NCBI GenBank assembly: GCA_019247495.1
Contig: JAFAOU010000241.1
Location: forward strand, 1 to 35,486
Length of the DNA: 35,486 bases
Direction of reading: 5' to 3'
Source: Acidobacteriota bacterium
Lineage (GTDB): Bacteria; Acidobacteriota; Thermoanaerobaculia; Gp7-AA8
A model generated the notes under the pieces. The model was not told the DNA's origin, did no database searches, and saw only the letters and a program-made list of their open reading frames with translations. The position numbers and the translations under genes are program-made. Within the stretch, counting starts at the first letter, position 1. Every line of letters starts with the position of its first letter. This document shows positions 1 to 9,624 of this stretch, one piece after another.

Positions 1-2
1 AT

Positions 3-1541
3 CCGCTGGCCCTTGCGATCGCGGGCGACGGACTGGCGAGCAGCAGCAACGCGGAGCTCTTCGATCGCGCAACGGCACTCTGGCTGGCGCGGAAGGATGT
101 CGAGTCCGCAGCAGCGGCGGCGTCGCGTGCCATCTACGCGTATGCGACTCGGGGCTCGCTTGCGGACGTGTTGCGCGTTTATCGCAGTCTGCCGGCAGAG
201 GCGAAGGCGATCGTGTCGAGCGTTCCGGCGTCCGAGGCCACGGTGCAGTCGCGAGGAGTCGAGCATCGCATCAGAACGCGCGATATCCGGTTCACGCTCG
301 CCGCGGCATTCATCCTCGACGGCGATGCTCGTGCGGCATTGCCGCTCCTCCCATTGCAGCAAGCGAAGAAAGACGATGCTGAAGCGCAGAGCAGCGCCGC
401 TACGATCGCGGTCCTCCGCGCTGCGATCGATTCACCGGGCGGCGATGCGTTCGATCTCGTCACCAACTACCTGCAGCACGTGAATGCGGCGACGACCGCG
501 CTCGTCGACGAAGTGTTCGACCGCGTCGCGACGCGCGCAGGTTACGCGGCGGCGTCGAAGTGGCGTCTGGAAACGGTGAATCGCGCTGATGAACGGCTCA
601 GCGATGTCGAACGAATGGTCGTGCCGGACGCAGTGGCCGCGCTCCTGCCTCCGCGCGCGGTGGCCTCTCAACCCGCGGATGCAATCTCGCCAGCGACTGC
701 GCGGCTGCCGGGTCGCGAGCCGCAGCTCCTGTTCGAGCAGCCCGTGGACGACAGTGCGCGGTCGGATGCTGCACTCTCCGTCGTCAGGCCGCTGCCGGCG
801 GGCTTTGCTTTTCTGCGGATGGAGCAGCGTGGCAATGAGATGGTCGCCGTCGCGGAGGCTCAGGACGGCTACTGGATCCTGCGATCGTTTGACCGGGGAG
901 CGACGTGGAATCCGCCGCTCTACACCGGCCTCCGAGTGATGCATCCGTATGAAGTCGTGATCGGCTCGACGCTTCCGATGCTGCTTGATGACGGTCTGCG
1001 AATCGAAGTGGCGACCAATGAATCCGTTGACCTCACAGCCGCGCTCGATCTCAAATGGCGCGATCTCGAGCGCGATTCCGATGGCGACGGCCTGACGGAC
1101 TTGATGGAGGAGCGCCTCTTCACCGATCCGAATTCGGCGGACACGGACCTCGACGGCATTCCGGACGGCGTCGATCCGCTGCCGCAGGTCGCGTTCCGGC
1201 AGTCGGAGGGCGATGCTTCGCTGATCATCGAGACGGCGCTCGCGGCCTACTTCGGTTCGGACCAGACCGGCGCGCGAACGATCTTCGTGGCCGGCGATCC
1301 CGCAGACTTTGCAGGCGTGCGAGGCCTGCTGCGCATCATCGTCATGAGCGACCCCGAGATCGACGCGGCGTCGAAAAAATTCGGACCGGTGAGGGCCACG
1401 CATCTGTCGCCTGTGATCATCGATCAGAGGGGGACCCGCGCCTGGATGCAAGTGAACGATGATGGAGCCGGGGCGACGTATCTCCTCGAAAAGAGGAACG
1501 GTGTCTGGACGGCGACGGTCGTTGCGTCGTGGGTCACCTAG
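3..1541 (+). CDS. Large protein with TSP3-like calcium-binding repeat (5' end outside window)
   Basis: The reading frame is open from the first complete codon at base 3, so the gene starts upstream of the window and only the C-terminal ~512 residues are seen. The N-terminal part is alanine-rich and helical with no family I recognise. Around nt 1074-1181 is an aspartate-rich segment (DSDGDGLTD ... DTDLDGIPDG) typical of thrombospondin type 3-like calcium-binding repeats, common in secreted or surface proteins. A stretch before it (GYWILRSFDRGATWNPP) resembles a BNR/sialidase-type Asp-box (S-x-D-x-G-x-x-W). The C-terminal ~115 residues contain a small domain ending the protein with a normal stop. 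Function is unknown; an exported role is inferred from the repeat only. The next gene is convergent, 88 bp away. Confidence 0.7.
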   Translation, partial: PLALAIAGDGLASSSNAELFDRATALWLARKDVESAAAAASRAIYAYATRGSLADVLRVYRSLPAEAKAIVSSVPASEATVQSRGVEHRIRTRDIRFTLAAAFILDGDARAALPLLPLQQAKKDDAEAQSSAATIAVLRAAIDSPGGDAFDLVTNYLQHVNAATTALVDEVFDRVATRAGYAAASKWRLETVNRADERLSDVERMVVPDAVAALLPPRAVASQPADAISPATARLPGREPQLLFEQPVDDSARSDAALSVVRPLPAGFAFLRMEQRGNEMVAVAEAQDGYWILRSFDRGATWNPPLYTGLRVMHPYEVVIGSTLPMLLDDGLRIEVATNESVDLTAALDLKWRDLERDSDGDGLTDLMEERLFTDPNSADTDLDGIPDGVDPLPQVAFRQSEGDASLIIETALAAYFGSDQTGARTIFVAGDPADFAGVRGLLRIIVMSDPEIDAASKKFGPVRATHLSPVIIDQRGTRAWMQVNDDGAGATYLLEKRNGVWTATVVASWVT

Positions 1542-1629
1542 AAACGTTCAACCCGGAGTCTGCGCGGCAGAACGATTGAGCGGAGATGGTGGCCGAGCCT
1601 TGGGCAACCAGCGCCGCCGGCCGTGCCGG

Positions 1630-2463
1630 CTAGTCTGCGCCGTAGAAACTCTGGTCGACGACCTGCCAGCCGGAGGCGACCTTCTTCATGGCTACGGTGC
1701 CTTTGATTTTCTTTCCTTCGCTGTTCGTGCCGCTGATTTCGATCCTTGCGCTGTCGCCCTTCATCAGGCCGCCGGCGACGTTGACCGTCTTGGGATAGTT
1801 AAGGCCGAGGTCGTGGAAGTAGCCCTTCATCTCGGAGGGCTTCGGCTTTGTGTCGGGCACCTGATCGGGCGGAAGGAGAAGGTGCGCGGCGTTCCAGTCG
1901 GCGGCCTGAATCGCTTTGACGAGTCCCGCGTAGACGGCGCCCGGCTCGCCGCCGCCCGATGTGAGCGTTGCCGGTTTCGAAATCGCGGTCAGCGGCACGT
2001 CGTAGGAGAGGTGAAAGTCGTAGGAGTCGTCGAACATCTTCTCGGGCTTGGTCGTCGCGCACTCGCCGGCGACGCGCGAGGCAGTCACTGTGACGCCTTT
2101 CGCGGCGTAGCTGTTGGAGAGATCGATCTGGCGCTGCGCCTGATTGAGAAACGCGTAGATGCCGCAGTGCTCCGCCGAAACGACGCGCAGGACGAGGAAG
2201 GCGCCGCCGTCGGTTTTTCCTGCCTGGTCGATCAGCGCACCAGGCGTGTCGATGGCGTTGACTGCGGCAGCGCGGTCGATCTTGAAGTTGGCGAGCAGCA
2301 CGATCGTGAGCGGTTTGGCAGGATCGGCCGACGTGTCCTGGTACGCGAACGCATCCACCGGCTCGAAATTGATGTTGCCGAAGTGAAAGGTTCCCTTGGC
2401 GACGTCGGCTGCGAATGCGGTGCTGGCTGCAAGCATCAGCAGGGCGAGGAGCGATCGAGTCAT
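1630..2463 (-). CDS. Exported protein of unknown function
   Basis: A 277-residue protein. I chose the ATG at 2463 because it begins a clear signal peptide (MTRSLLALLMLAASTAFA followed by AD, an AxA-type signal peptidase I site at about residue 19); the frame stays open upstream but that part lacks a signal and overlaps the promoter region. The mature protein has no family I can name. It is mostly beta-type, and the last ~65 residues (KGDSARIEISGT ... GWQVVDQSFYGAD) look like an NTF2/DUF4878-like or lipocalin-like small domain that ends in a conserved-looking WQVVDQ strand. It is divergent from the membrane kinase, with about 110 bp between the two starts, so the two may share a regulatory region. 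Periplasmic or secreted location is inferred from the signal. Confidence 0.75.
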   Translation of the reverse strand: MTRSLLALLMLAASTAFAADVAKGTFHFGNINFEPVDAFAYQDTSADPAKPLTIVLLANFKIDRAAAVNAIDTPGALIDQAGKTDGGAFLVLRVVSAEHCGIYAFLNQAQRQIDLSNSYAAKGVTVTASRVAGECATTKPEKMFDDSYDFHLSYDVPLTAISKPATLTSGGGEPGAVYAGLVKAIQAADWNAAHLLLPPDQVPDTKPKPSEMKGYFHDLGLNYPKTVNVAGGLMKGDSARIEISGTNSEGKKIKGTVAMKKVASGWQVVDQSFYGAD

Positions 2464-2511
2464 GACGGCCTCCGTGCGGGAAACGATACACCGGCGTCTC
2501 GAGTCTTGTCC

Positions 2512-2538
2512 CTCCGCGTCTCCGCGCCTCCGCGTGAG
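2512..2538. repeat. Short tandem CTCCGCG-type repeat in divergent promoter region
   Basis: Three near-copies of an 8-9 nt unit (ctccgcgt, ctccgcgc, ctccgcgt) lie back to back between the divergent exported-protein and kinase genes. It resembles half of the larger palindromes found elsewhere in the window, but no inverted second arm was found here. Confidence 0.5.
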
Positions 2539-2573
2539 CAAGGCGCCGATACTTTGTCGCATACTGCGCCGCC

Positions 2574-5201
2574 ATGAATCTGGAGAGCGGGCGAAGACTG
2601 GGGCCGTACGAGATCGTGACTCTGCTTGGCGCGGGCGGGATGGGGGAGGTTTACCGCGCTCGCGATACGCGGCTTGATCGCGTCGTCGCGATCAAGGTTC
2701 TTCCGGCGCATCTGACGGCGAACGAAGCGTCGCGGGCACGGTTCGAGCGGGAGGCGCGCGCCATTTCCGCGCTTTCGCATCCCAACATCTGCGCGCTTTA
2801 CGACGTGGGGCGCGACGGCGACACGGAGTACCTGGTCATGGAGTATCTGGAAGGCCAGACGCTCGCGGACAAACTCGCCCGAGGTCCACTGCCGAGGAGC
2901 CAGTTCCTGAAGTTGGCGGCGCAGATCGCCGAGGCGCTGCAACACGCGCATCGCGCCGGCATCGTTCATCGCGACCTGAAGCCCGGCAACATCATGATCA
3001 CGAACAGCGGCGCGAAGCTGCTCGACTTCGGTCTGGCAAAGTTCGCAGACCCGGCGTCGCAGCCTCTCGACCAGGACGAAACCGCGACGCGGCGCGAGCC
3101 GCTGACCGCCGAGGGGATGGTCGTGGGGACGTATCAGTACATGTCTCCCGAACAGATCGAAGGACGTCCTCTCGATCATCGGACGGACATCTTTTCCCTC
3201 GGCGTCATCCTCTACGAGATGGTGACGGGCAAGCGCCCGTTTGTTGGCTCCTCACGCGCGACATTGATCGCATCGATCCTTTCGTCCGATCCCGTTTCGA
3301 TCCGTTCGTTGCAGCCCGACTCGCCGCCGGACCTCGAACGAATCATCCTCACGGCGCTGCAAAAGAATCCGGAGGAGCGGTGGCAGACGGCGCAGGACGT
3401 CGCGCTGCAGTTGCGATGGAGCGGCGAGTCGTCGCAGACCGCTGTGGACCGCGCGGAATCGACACCGGCGCGGCGAACGTCCACGCTTCTTCTCCCGTTG
3501 CTGCTCCTGGCCGCGGCGGCGCTCGCGACGTTCGCGGCGATGCGATGGTTTGCGACGCCCCGATCCGCTCCGCTGACAGCCAGTCTTCACCTGTGGCTGC
3601 CTCCGGCCATGCATCCGATGCGGTTCTATGAGTCGAACAATTTCGCGTTGTCTCCCGACGGACGGATGCTCTGTTTTCACGCGGCAAGCGGCGGAACGAG
3701 CGCTCTGTTTCTTCGCAGTCTCGATTCGTTCGCGATCAGGAAGATCGAGGGGACCGAAGGCTCGTCAGGCGCCTTCTGGTCGTCGGACGGCGCCTGGATC
3801 GCGTTTTCGGCTCGCGGAAAGTTGTGGAAGACGAAAATCTCCGGCGGCGCGGCGCCGGAAGCGCTCTGCGACGTCTCCGCGCTCGGGGCGTCGGGCTCGT
3901 GGCAAGGGCACACGATCCTCTTCGGCGATTCCGCCGGAGGCCGCCTTCAGATTTTTCGAATCTCGGATGCCGGCGGTGATCCGGTCGCGGTCACGAAACT
4001 GCGCGACGCCAGACAATGGCGGCACTCCTGGCCACGGCTGCTCCCGGATGGCGAGCACTTTTTTTACCTTTCGTATGTCGCCGATTCGATCGACCGGCAA
4101 TTGGTGTTCGCGTCGCTCAAGTCGCCGGAGCAGTCCGTCGTCATGCGGAATGCGTCGATGGTGCGGCTGGTCGGCGATCAATTGCTGTTCGTGCGGGACG
4201 CCAGGCTTCTCAGCCAGCACTTCGACGCCACCCACGGCATTCTCACGGGCGATCCCGTGGCGCTGGCCTCGGACGTTTCCTATTTTTATCCGACGGGACG
4301 GGCTGACTTCGACGCTGCGGGCAACACGCTCGTCTACCGCACCGATACGAGCATCGGACGCCTGGCCGTCGTCAACCGCAATGGAATCGAGACACGGCTG
4401 ATCGACGACAAGAATGTGTTCTTTGACTTCGGTCTCTCGCCCGATGGCGGTAAGGCGGCGGCCAGTGTCATCAATCGCGACACCGGTCTCGCGGACATCT
4501 GGACCTACGATTTTGCGCGTGGCACGCGGGAACGCGTTTCAAACGAACCGTGGCACGAAGTGACGCCGGTCTGGTCGCCGGACGGCAGTTTCCTCGTCTA
4601 CTCGGAAGCGGCCGGGGGAACGCTTCCTCACATCGTCCGGCGCGGCTTCACGGATTCAACACCGGTGGACGTCAGCCCCCGCGGACCGTTTCAGTTCGCG
4701 GGGAGTTTCGCTCCCGACGGCCAGACGCTCTTCTATGTTCGCGAAGATGCGCGCAGGCAGGCTGACATTTTTACCCTCGATATGAAGACGAAACGATCGA
4801 CGCCGGTCCTCAGCGGCAACGCTTCCGAGGAGAGTCCCGCTGTTTCGCCGGACGGAAAATGGCTCGCGTATGACTCGGACAGCACTGGCCACGGAGAGGT
4901 TTACCTGATGAGCCTTGCCGACGGTGATCCTCGTCCGATCCGGATTTCAACGAACGGCGGTGGCAACCCGAAGTGGCGCCGCGACGGCAGGGAGATCATC
5001 TATCAAGGTGCGGACGGCGCGATCATCAGCGCCGTGCCCGGTCCCTCCGGACGCTGGGACGACGCCACCACCCACGAGCTCTTCCGATTGCCCGACCTTC
5101 GTCACTTTGCAGTCCTGCCCGACGGCCAGTCGTTTGTCGTGCAGCGAGGTTCGCCCGGACCCTCCGATTCGGTCTACCACGTTGTCGTCGGACTCCACTG
5201 A
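2574..5201 (+). CDS. Membrane Ser/Thr protein kinase with C-terminal TolB/PD40 propeller
   Basis: An 875-residue Hanks-type kinase. Residues 12-280 are the kinase domain: glycine loop GAGGMGEVY (19-27), ATP-binding Lys41 (VAIK), catalytic loop HRDLKPGN with Asp134, DFG at 151-153, and SPE at 191-193 in place of APE. A single hydrophobic segment (about 303-323) anchors it in the membrane. The remaining ~545 residues, predicted outside the cytoplasm, carry repeated SPDG/APDG motifs (e.g. SPDGRML, SPDGGKAAA, WSPDGSFLVYS, FAPDGQTLFYV, SPDGKWLAYDSD) of TolB/PD40 beta-propeller blades. This architecture is abundant in Acidobacteriota and suggests an extracellular sensor propeller coupled to intracellular phosphorylation. 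Substrates are unknown. It ends 4 bp from the stop of the convergent ABC permease, leaving no room for a separate terminator. Confidence 0.95.
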   Translation: MNLESGRRLGPYEIVTLLGAGGMGEVYRARDTRLDRVVAIKVLPAHLTANEASRARFEREARAISALSHPNICALYDVGRDGDTEYLVMEYLEGQTLADKLARGPLPRSQFLKLAAQIAEALQHAHRAGIVHRDLKPGNIMITNSGAKLLDFGLAKFADPASQPLDQDETATRREPLTAEGMVVGTYQYMSPEQIEGRPLDHRTDIFSLGVILYEMVTGKRPFVGSSRATLIASILSSDPVSIRSLQPDSPPDLERIILTALQKNPEERWQTAQDVALQLRWSGESSQTAVDRAESTPARRTSTLLLPLLLLAAAALATFAAMRWFATPRSAPLTASLHLWLPPAMHPMRFYESNNFALSPDGRMLCFHAASGGTSALFLRSLDSFAIRKIEGTEGSSGAFWSSDGAWIAFSARGKLWKTKISGGAAPEALCDVSALGASGSWQGHTILFGDSAGGRLQIFRISDAGGDPVAVTKLRDARQWRHSWPRLLPDGEHFFYLSYVADSIDRQLVFASLKSPEQSVVMRNASMVRLVGDQLLFVRDARLLSQHFDATHGILTGDPVALASDVSYFYPTGRADFDAAGNTLVYRTDTSIGRLAVVNRNGIETRLIDDKNVFFDFGLSPDGGKAAASVINRDTGLADIWTYDFARGTRERVSNEPWHEVTPVWSPDGSFLVYSEAAGGTLPHIVRRGFTDSTPVDVSPRGPFQFAGSFAPDGQTLFYVREDARRQADIFTLDMKTKRSTPVLSGNASEESPAVSPDGKWLAYDSDSTGHGEVYLMSLADGDPRPIRISTNGGGNPKWRRDGREIIYQGADGAIISAVPGPSGRWDDATTHELFRLPDLRHFAVLPDGQSFVVQRGSPGPSDSVYHVVVGLH

Positions 5202-5205
5202 CGCA

Positions 5206-5988
5206 TTACCCGCGTTCTTTTCGGGTCATGTAGAGCACGAGGCCGGCCGCCGTGAAGAATGCAAAGTAGGCGGCGGCCAGCGTTTGGATGCTCGTGGGCG
5301 AGTGCGGCACGACTTGTCTGCCCGAGGTGGCGAAGTAATCGAGCGTGCAATACGTGTAGGGGATGACGTAGCTGTATTGCCATGAAACCATTCCGATCGC
5401 GCCCAGCCACAGTCCCATTCCGACCCCGAGCGGTACCGCGAAGTTTTTGAAGTGAAGCGCGAGCAGGTATTGCAACGCCACCATCGGCAGCGCATCGATC
5501 AGGAAGTTGAGGTTGCGCGTCAGAAAGAGGTGGTACGGAATCGGACCGGCCGGCGCTTGCACACCGAAGAGCAGGCCGGGTACGACGGCGCTCAGATACG
5601 AGCCGGCGTTGAAGACGACCAGCAATTCGACGAGTAACGTCAGGATCACGATCAGCTTTGCCGCGAAGATGACCGGCAACGGCTGCGGGCTCGTATGCAG
5701 TTGTTTCCAGCTGTTGTTCCGGTACTCGATCTGCACCACGAGGCTGGTGATCAGGATGATGAACATCGGCAGCATCAGGATGGCCATCGATTGCCACATG
5801 CTCGTCCACATTCCTTCCCAGAATTTTGGCGCGCGATTGATTGCCGCAAGGTTGTGTGGATGCCGCAAGCGCGCCGCGAAAACGAGGACCGGAACGAACA
5901 GCCCGTTGCCGAGCACCAGCCACGAGGCGAAGCTCCTCTTCAGCTTGAGCCATTCGGTGCGGATGCAACGTAGCAGCGTCATCACCAT
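5206..5988 (-). CDS. ABC-2 type transporter permease
   Basis: A 260-residue integral membrane protein. It begins with MVMTLLRCIRTEWLKLKRSF, the typical cytoplasmic start of ABC-2 permeases of the bacitracin/lantibiotic-protection type, followed by about six hydrophobic segments. I use the ATG at 5988, which overlaps the stop of the upstream ATPase gene and has GGAG about 8 nt upstream; a second ATG at 5982 forms a TGATG junction and is equally possible. The overlap means translational coupling with the ATPase. The pair probably exports, or protects against, a peptide or lipid-linked substrate; the substrate cannot be read from sequence. Confidence 0.9.
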   Translation of the reverse strand: MVMTLLRCIRTEWLKLKRSFASWLVLGNGLFVPVLVFAARLRHPHNLAAINRAPKFWEGMWTSMWQSMAILMLPMFIILITSLVVQIEYRNNSWKQLHTSPQPLPVIFAAKLIVILTLLVELLVVFNAGSYLSAVVPGLLFGVQAPAGPIPYHLFLTRNLNFLIDALPMVALQYLLALHFKNFAVPLGVGMGLWLGAIGMVSWQYSYVIPYTYCTLDYFATSGRQVVPHSPTSIQTLAAAYFAFFTAAGLVLYMTRKERG

Positions 5989-6929
5989 TTGCTGTCTCCG
6001 ATCATCTCGAGAAAGATTTTCTCGAGATCGTTGCCGCCGGACGCGATCTGGTACACGTCGACTCCCGCTTCGACGAGAAGCCGGTTGAGCCGTCCGATTT
6101 CCGGCGGCGGTAGCGCAGCCAGGATCAGTCTTTCGGACTCGGTACGCGTTTCGAAACCGGCGTCGGTGACGATCGCGAGCGCACGCGCGTTGTCGCTGGT
6201 GTCGATGATCGTCGACGGTTTCCGCTTGTCGGACAGCTCCGCGAATGCTCCCTGAAAAAGCATCCTTCCGCGGTTGATGATGCCGACGTGCGTTACAAGC
6301 CGCTCGATCTCCGACAGCAGGTGGCTCGACACGAGGATGGTTGTTCCGTGGTCGCGATTGAGCGCGATCAGGAGGTCGCGCATTTCCAGGATGCCGTGTG
6401 GATCGAGGCCATTCGTCGGCTCGTCGAGGATGAGCAGCGACGGATCGTGCAGAAGTGCTACGGCGATGCTCAGGCGCTGCTTCATGCCGAGGGAAAACTG
6501 TCCGGCGCGTTTCGAGCCGGTGTGCGCGAGCCCGACGAGCTGCAGCACTTCGTCGATGCGCGTTGCCGGACATTGGAAAACGATTCGCCAGAGGGACAGG
6601 TTTTGGCGCGCGGTCAGGTGCGCGTAGATCGACGGGCTCTCGATCGACGAGCCGACGCGCCGCAGGATCTCCATCCGATTTCGCCGCAGCGGCATGCCGA
6701 AGATCTCGATGCCGCCGTGTTGCTGGCGGAGGAGCCCGAGAACCAACCGCAGCGTGGTCGTTTTTCCCGCGCCGTTCGGACCGAGGAATCCATAAATGCT
6801 GCCGATCGGAACGCGCAGGCTGATGTCGTCGAGGACGCGATCGGCGGGAGAGAAGTGATGCGTGAGGCCGCTCGTCTCGATTGCGTACGTGAGCGGACGA
6901 TCACCGGCGGAATCGGTCGCAGAAGCCAA
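5982..6929 (-). CDS. ABC transporter ATP-binding protein (BcrA/CcmA-like)
   Basis: A 315-residue nucleotide-binding subunit. Walker A is GPNGAGKTT (50-58), the signature loop is FSLGMKQRL (145-153), Walker B is LLILDEPTNGLD (165-176), and the H-loop is SSH (His203). The signature S-L-G-M-K-Q and the ~85-residue C-terminal extension match BcrA/GldA-type exporters with ABC-2 permeases. It is the first gene of a two-gene operon with the permease, overlapping it by 7 nt. It is divergent from the S9 peptidase with 171 bp between starts. Cytoplasmic ATPase; drives export by the permease. Residue spacing is normal and no key residue is missing. Confidence 0.95.
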   Translation of the reverse strand: MASATDSAGDRPLTYAIETSGLTHHFSPADRVLDDISLRVPIGSIYGFLGPNGAGKTTTLRLVLGLLRQQHGGIEIFGMPLRRNRMEILRRVGSSIESPSIYAHLTARQNLSLWRIVFQCPATRIDEVLQLVGLAHTGSKRAGQFSLGMKQRLSIAVALLHDPSLLILDEPTNGLDPHGILEMRDLLIALNRDHGTTILVSSHLLSEIERLVTHVGIINRGRMLFQGAFAELSDKRKPSTIIDTSDNARALAIVTDAGFETRTESERLILAALPPPEIGRLNRLLVEAGVDVYQIASGGNDLEKIFLEMIGDSKW

Positions 6930-7100
6930 TTCTATTTTTCACCCTTCACAATCGGCATCCGTCGTTTACGAAAAAACGTTCACAAGGTTGTTGTCGCCGC
7001 TCGGTCAGACCGGATCGCGCGCCTGGATCAAATTGAAAATCGGCGGTACGAATGATTTGTACGCGCAATCGCCGCGCGTTCTGTCGGTACAATCGCGCCC

Positions 7101-9545
7101 ATGTTTTCGACGCGCAGACTGCTGATCGTTCTCGCCTTCCTTCTCGCCGTCACCGTTGCCGCGGATACGCCGAAGTACCTCGTGCCGCCGCCGGAAGTCG
7201 TGGCCGCCTTCGACGCGGCGCCGCTGCCGGAGGCGCTGCTCAGTCCATCGAAGAAGGTGATGTCGCTGTCGTATCGGAAAGGGCAGCCGACGATCGCGGC
7301 ACTGTCGCGGCCGATGTTGCGCATCGCCGGGGAGCGGGTGAATCCGCGCACGAATGGGCCGCATCGGACGCCGCTCATCTACGCGATCAAGCTGCAGAAG
7401 ATCGCCGGCGGCAGCGCGACCAGGGTCACGGTCCCGGCGAATGCGAATCTTTCCAATCTCAAGTTTTCGCCGGACGGATCGAAGCTGGCCTTTCTCAACA
7501 CGCGCGAGGACGGCATCGAACTCTGGGTCGCGAATGCGACGACCGGCGAGGCGAAAAAAATCAGCGGCACCGCCCGGCTGAATGCGGCCGCGGGCGATCC
7601 GTGCGATTGGCTCTCTGACAATCACACCGTCGTCTGCAAGACCGTTCCCCTCGGACGCGGGCCTGCGCCTGCCGATTCGAACGTTCCGTCCGGCCCCAAC
7701 GTGCAGGAGAGCGAGGGCAAGACGGCGCAGGGCGCGACGTACGAGGACATGATCAAGACGGCGCACGATGAGGCGCTCTTCGCGTACTACTTCACCAGCC
7801 AGCTCGCTTCGTTCGACGCCGCCTCGGGAACGATGACCGCGATCGGCAAGCCGGCGATCCTCGGCGACGTCGCGCCGTCGCCGAACGATCGCTTCATCCT
7901 CGTTTCCAAGATCAAGAATCCGTTCTCGCATCTCATCCCGATGGACGGATTCCCCGAGGATGTCGAGATCTGGGATCGCAAAGGTTCGCTCGTGAAGAAG
8001 CTGGCCGACCGCCCCAGCCGCGAGGGAGTTCCGATCGCCGGGGTGGAAACGGGGCCGCGCGGACATCACTGGCGCGAAGATCAGCCGGCCACGGTGATCT
8101 GGACCGAGGCGCTCGACGGCGGCGATCCCAAAGCGAAGGTTCCGTTTCGCGACCGGACGATGTCGCTCGCCGCTCCGTTTTCGGAAGAGCCGGCGGAGAT
8201 CGGCAAGACGGAGTGGCGGTCGGCGGGGATCGCGTACACCGAGAAGGGCGTCGCGCTGCTCAGCGAGTTCGATCGCGTGTTGCGGAAGACCCGGACCTGG
8301 ATTCTGGAGCCGGGCGCGGCGCCGAGGAAGTTGTGGGATCGCAAGCAGGACGCCGCGTACGACAATCCCGGCACGCCGGTCACGCGCGATGCGGGCTCAC
8401 GCAGTTTCGGCGGCTTCGGCGGCCGCGGATCAACCAGTCCGATCGTTCAGACGGGCGATTCGATCTACCTCATCGGGCAGGGCGCGTCGAAGGAAGGCGA
8501 TCGCCCGTTCCTCGACCGGTTGAACCTGAAGACCCTCGAGAGCGAACGGCTGTTCCGCAGCGCCGGCGATGCGTACGAATATGTCGTCGTGCCGCTGAGC
8601 AGCGATTTCACCACCATCCTCACGCGCTACGAGACGCCGAAAGATCCGCCGAACTACTACGTGCGCACCGTCGGCGGCGATTCGCGGCGTGCGGTCACAG
8701 CGTTCAAAGATCCGCAGCCGCAGCTTCGCGGCATCGAACATCAGTACGTCACGTATCAGCGCAGGGACGGCGTCAAGTTGTCGGCCACGCTCTATCTCCC
8801 GCCCGGCTACAAGAAGGGCGAACGCATTCCGGTGATCATGTGGGCCTACCCACGCGAGTTCGGCGACGCCGACTCCGCCAGCCAGGTCAGCGGCTCCCCG
8901 AACCGCTTCACGATCGTCAGCGGCTACTCGCATCTTTTCCTGCTGCTCTCCGGCTACGCCATCTTCGACAATCCGACTATGCCGATCGTCGGACCGGGCG
9001 AGACCGCCAACGATCATTACGTCGACCAGCTCGTGGCCAGCGCCGATGCGGCAATCGACAAGGTGGTGGAGATGGGAGTGGGCGACCGCGATCACATCGG
9101 CGTCGGCGGCCACAGCTACGGCGCGTTCATGACCGCGAACCTGCTCGCGCATTCGCGCCTCTTCCGCGCCGGCTTCGCGGAGAGCGGCGCCTACAACCGC
9201 ACGCTCACGCCGTTCGGGTTCCAGAGCGAGCGCCGCACGTTCTGGGAAGTGCCCGACCTCTACGCGAAGATGTCGCCGTTCTGGTACGCCGACAAGATCA
9301 AGGATCCGATCCTGCTCATGCACGGCGAAGCCGACGACAACTCCGGCACGTTCCCGATCCAATCCGAACGTTTTTACATGGCGCTGAAAGGCTACGGCGC
9401 GACCGTCCGCTACATCACGCTGCCGAACGAAGCGCACGGCTACGCCGCCCGCGAGACGCTGCTCGACGTCCTCGCGGAACGGATCAACTGGTTCGACAAG
9501 TACGTGAAAAATGCGCCGCCACGCGAGTTGGACAACGGGCGGTGA
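7101..9545 (+). CDS. Secreted S9 family peptidase, glutamyl-endopeptidase-like (S9D)
   Basis: An 814-residue protein with a signal peptide (MFSTRRLLIVLAFLLAVTVA, cleaved near residue 20). Residues ~30-540 form the beta-propeller typical of prolyl-oligopeptidase relatives (KFSPDGSKLAF at 121-131). The C-terminal ~260 residues are an alpha/beta hydrolase with nucleophile Ser672 in GGHSYGAFM, Asp745 in HGEADD, and His779 in NEAHGY. The GGHSYGAFM form and the overall length match plant chloroplast glutamyl endopeptidase relatives (MEROPS S9D) more than prolyl oligopeptidase proper, so cleavage after Glu is plausible but inferred. A TACAAT hexamer 8 bp upstream of the ATG hints at a nearly leaderless message. 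Probably periplasmic peptide degradation. Confidence 0.93.
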   Translation: MFSTRRLLIVLAFLLAVTVAADTPKYLVPPPEVVAAFDAAPLPEALLSPSKKVMSLSYRKGQPTIAALSRPMLRIAGERVNPRTNGPHRTPLIYAIKLQKIAGGSATRVTVPANANLSNLKFSPDGSKLAFLNTREDGIELWVANATTGEAKKISGTARLNAAAGDPCDWLSDNHTVVCKTVPLGRGPAPADSNVPSGPNVQESEGKTAQGATYEDMIKTAHDEALFAYYFTSQLASFDAASGTMTAIGKPAILGDVAPSPNDRFILVSKIKNPFSHLIPMDGFPEDVEIWDRKGSLVKKLADRPSREGVPIAGVETGPRGHHWREDQPATVIWTEALDGGDPKAKVPFRDRTMSLAAPFSEEPAEIGKTEWRSAGIAYTEKGVALLSEFDRVLRKTRTWILEPGAAPRKLWDRKQDAAYDNPGTPVTRDAGSRSFGGFGGRGSTSPIVQTGDSIYLIGQGASKEGDRPFLDRLNLKTLESERLFRSAGDAYEYVVVPLSSDFTTILTRYETPKDPPNYYVRTVGGDSRRAVTAFKDPQPQLRGIEHQYVTYQRRDGVKLSATLYLPPGYKKGERIPVIMWAYPREFGDADSASQVSGSPNRFTIVSGYSHLFLLLSGYAIFDNPTMPIVGPGETANDHYVDQLVASADAAIDKVVEMGVGDRDHIGVGGHSYGAFMTANLLAHSRLFRAGFAESGAYNRTLTPFGFQSERRTFWEVPDLYAKMSPFWYADKIKDPILLMHGEADDNSGTFPIQSERFYMALKGYGATVRYITLPNEAHGYAARETLLDVLAERINWFDKYVKNAPPRELDNGR

Positions 9546-9566
9546 TCGATGCCCCAAAGGCTTTCA

Positions 9567-9620
9567 CCACAGAGGCACAAAGGACACAGAGAAATCTCTG
9601 TGATCTCTGTGTCTCTGTGG
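9567..9620. repeat. Family A palindrome (CACAGAG units), copy 1
   Basis: Arms 9567-9592 and 9595-9620 are inverted repeats matching at 22 of 26 positions around a 2-nt loop. Each arm is made of CACAGAG-like units of 7-9 nt. It fills the 79-bp gap between two convergent genes, 22 bp from one stop and 5 bp from the other, so it could act as a bidirectional terminator. Related copies lie at 27545-27615 and 34784-34833. Confidence 0.9.
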
Positions 9621-9624
9621 CGAA

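Noticed and set aside
432..1451. Long open frame on the minus strand opposite the first gene
   Set aside because: Arginine/histidine-rich translation of the kind produced opposite GC-rich genes; the plus frame has a recognisable TSP3-like repeat.
1542..1629. Strong terminator between the first two convergent genes
   Set aside because: Only a short GC-rich hairpin (gccggccgtgccggc region) without a T-run; too weak to list.
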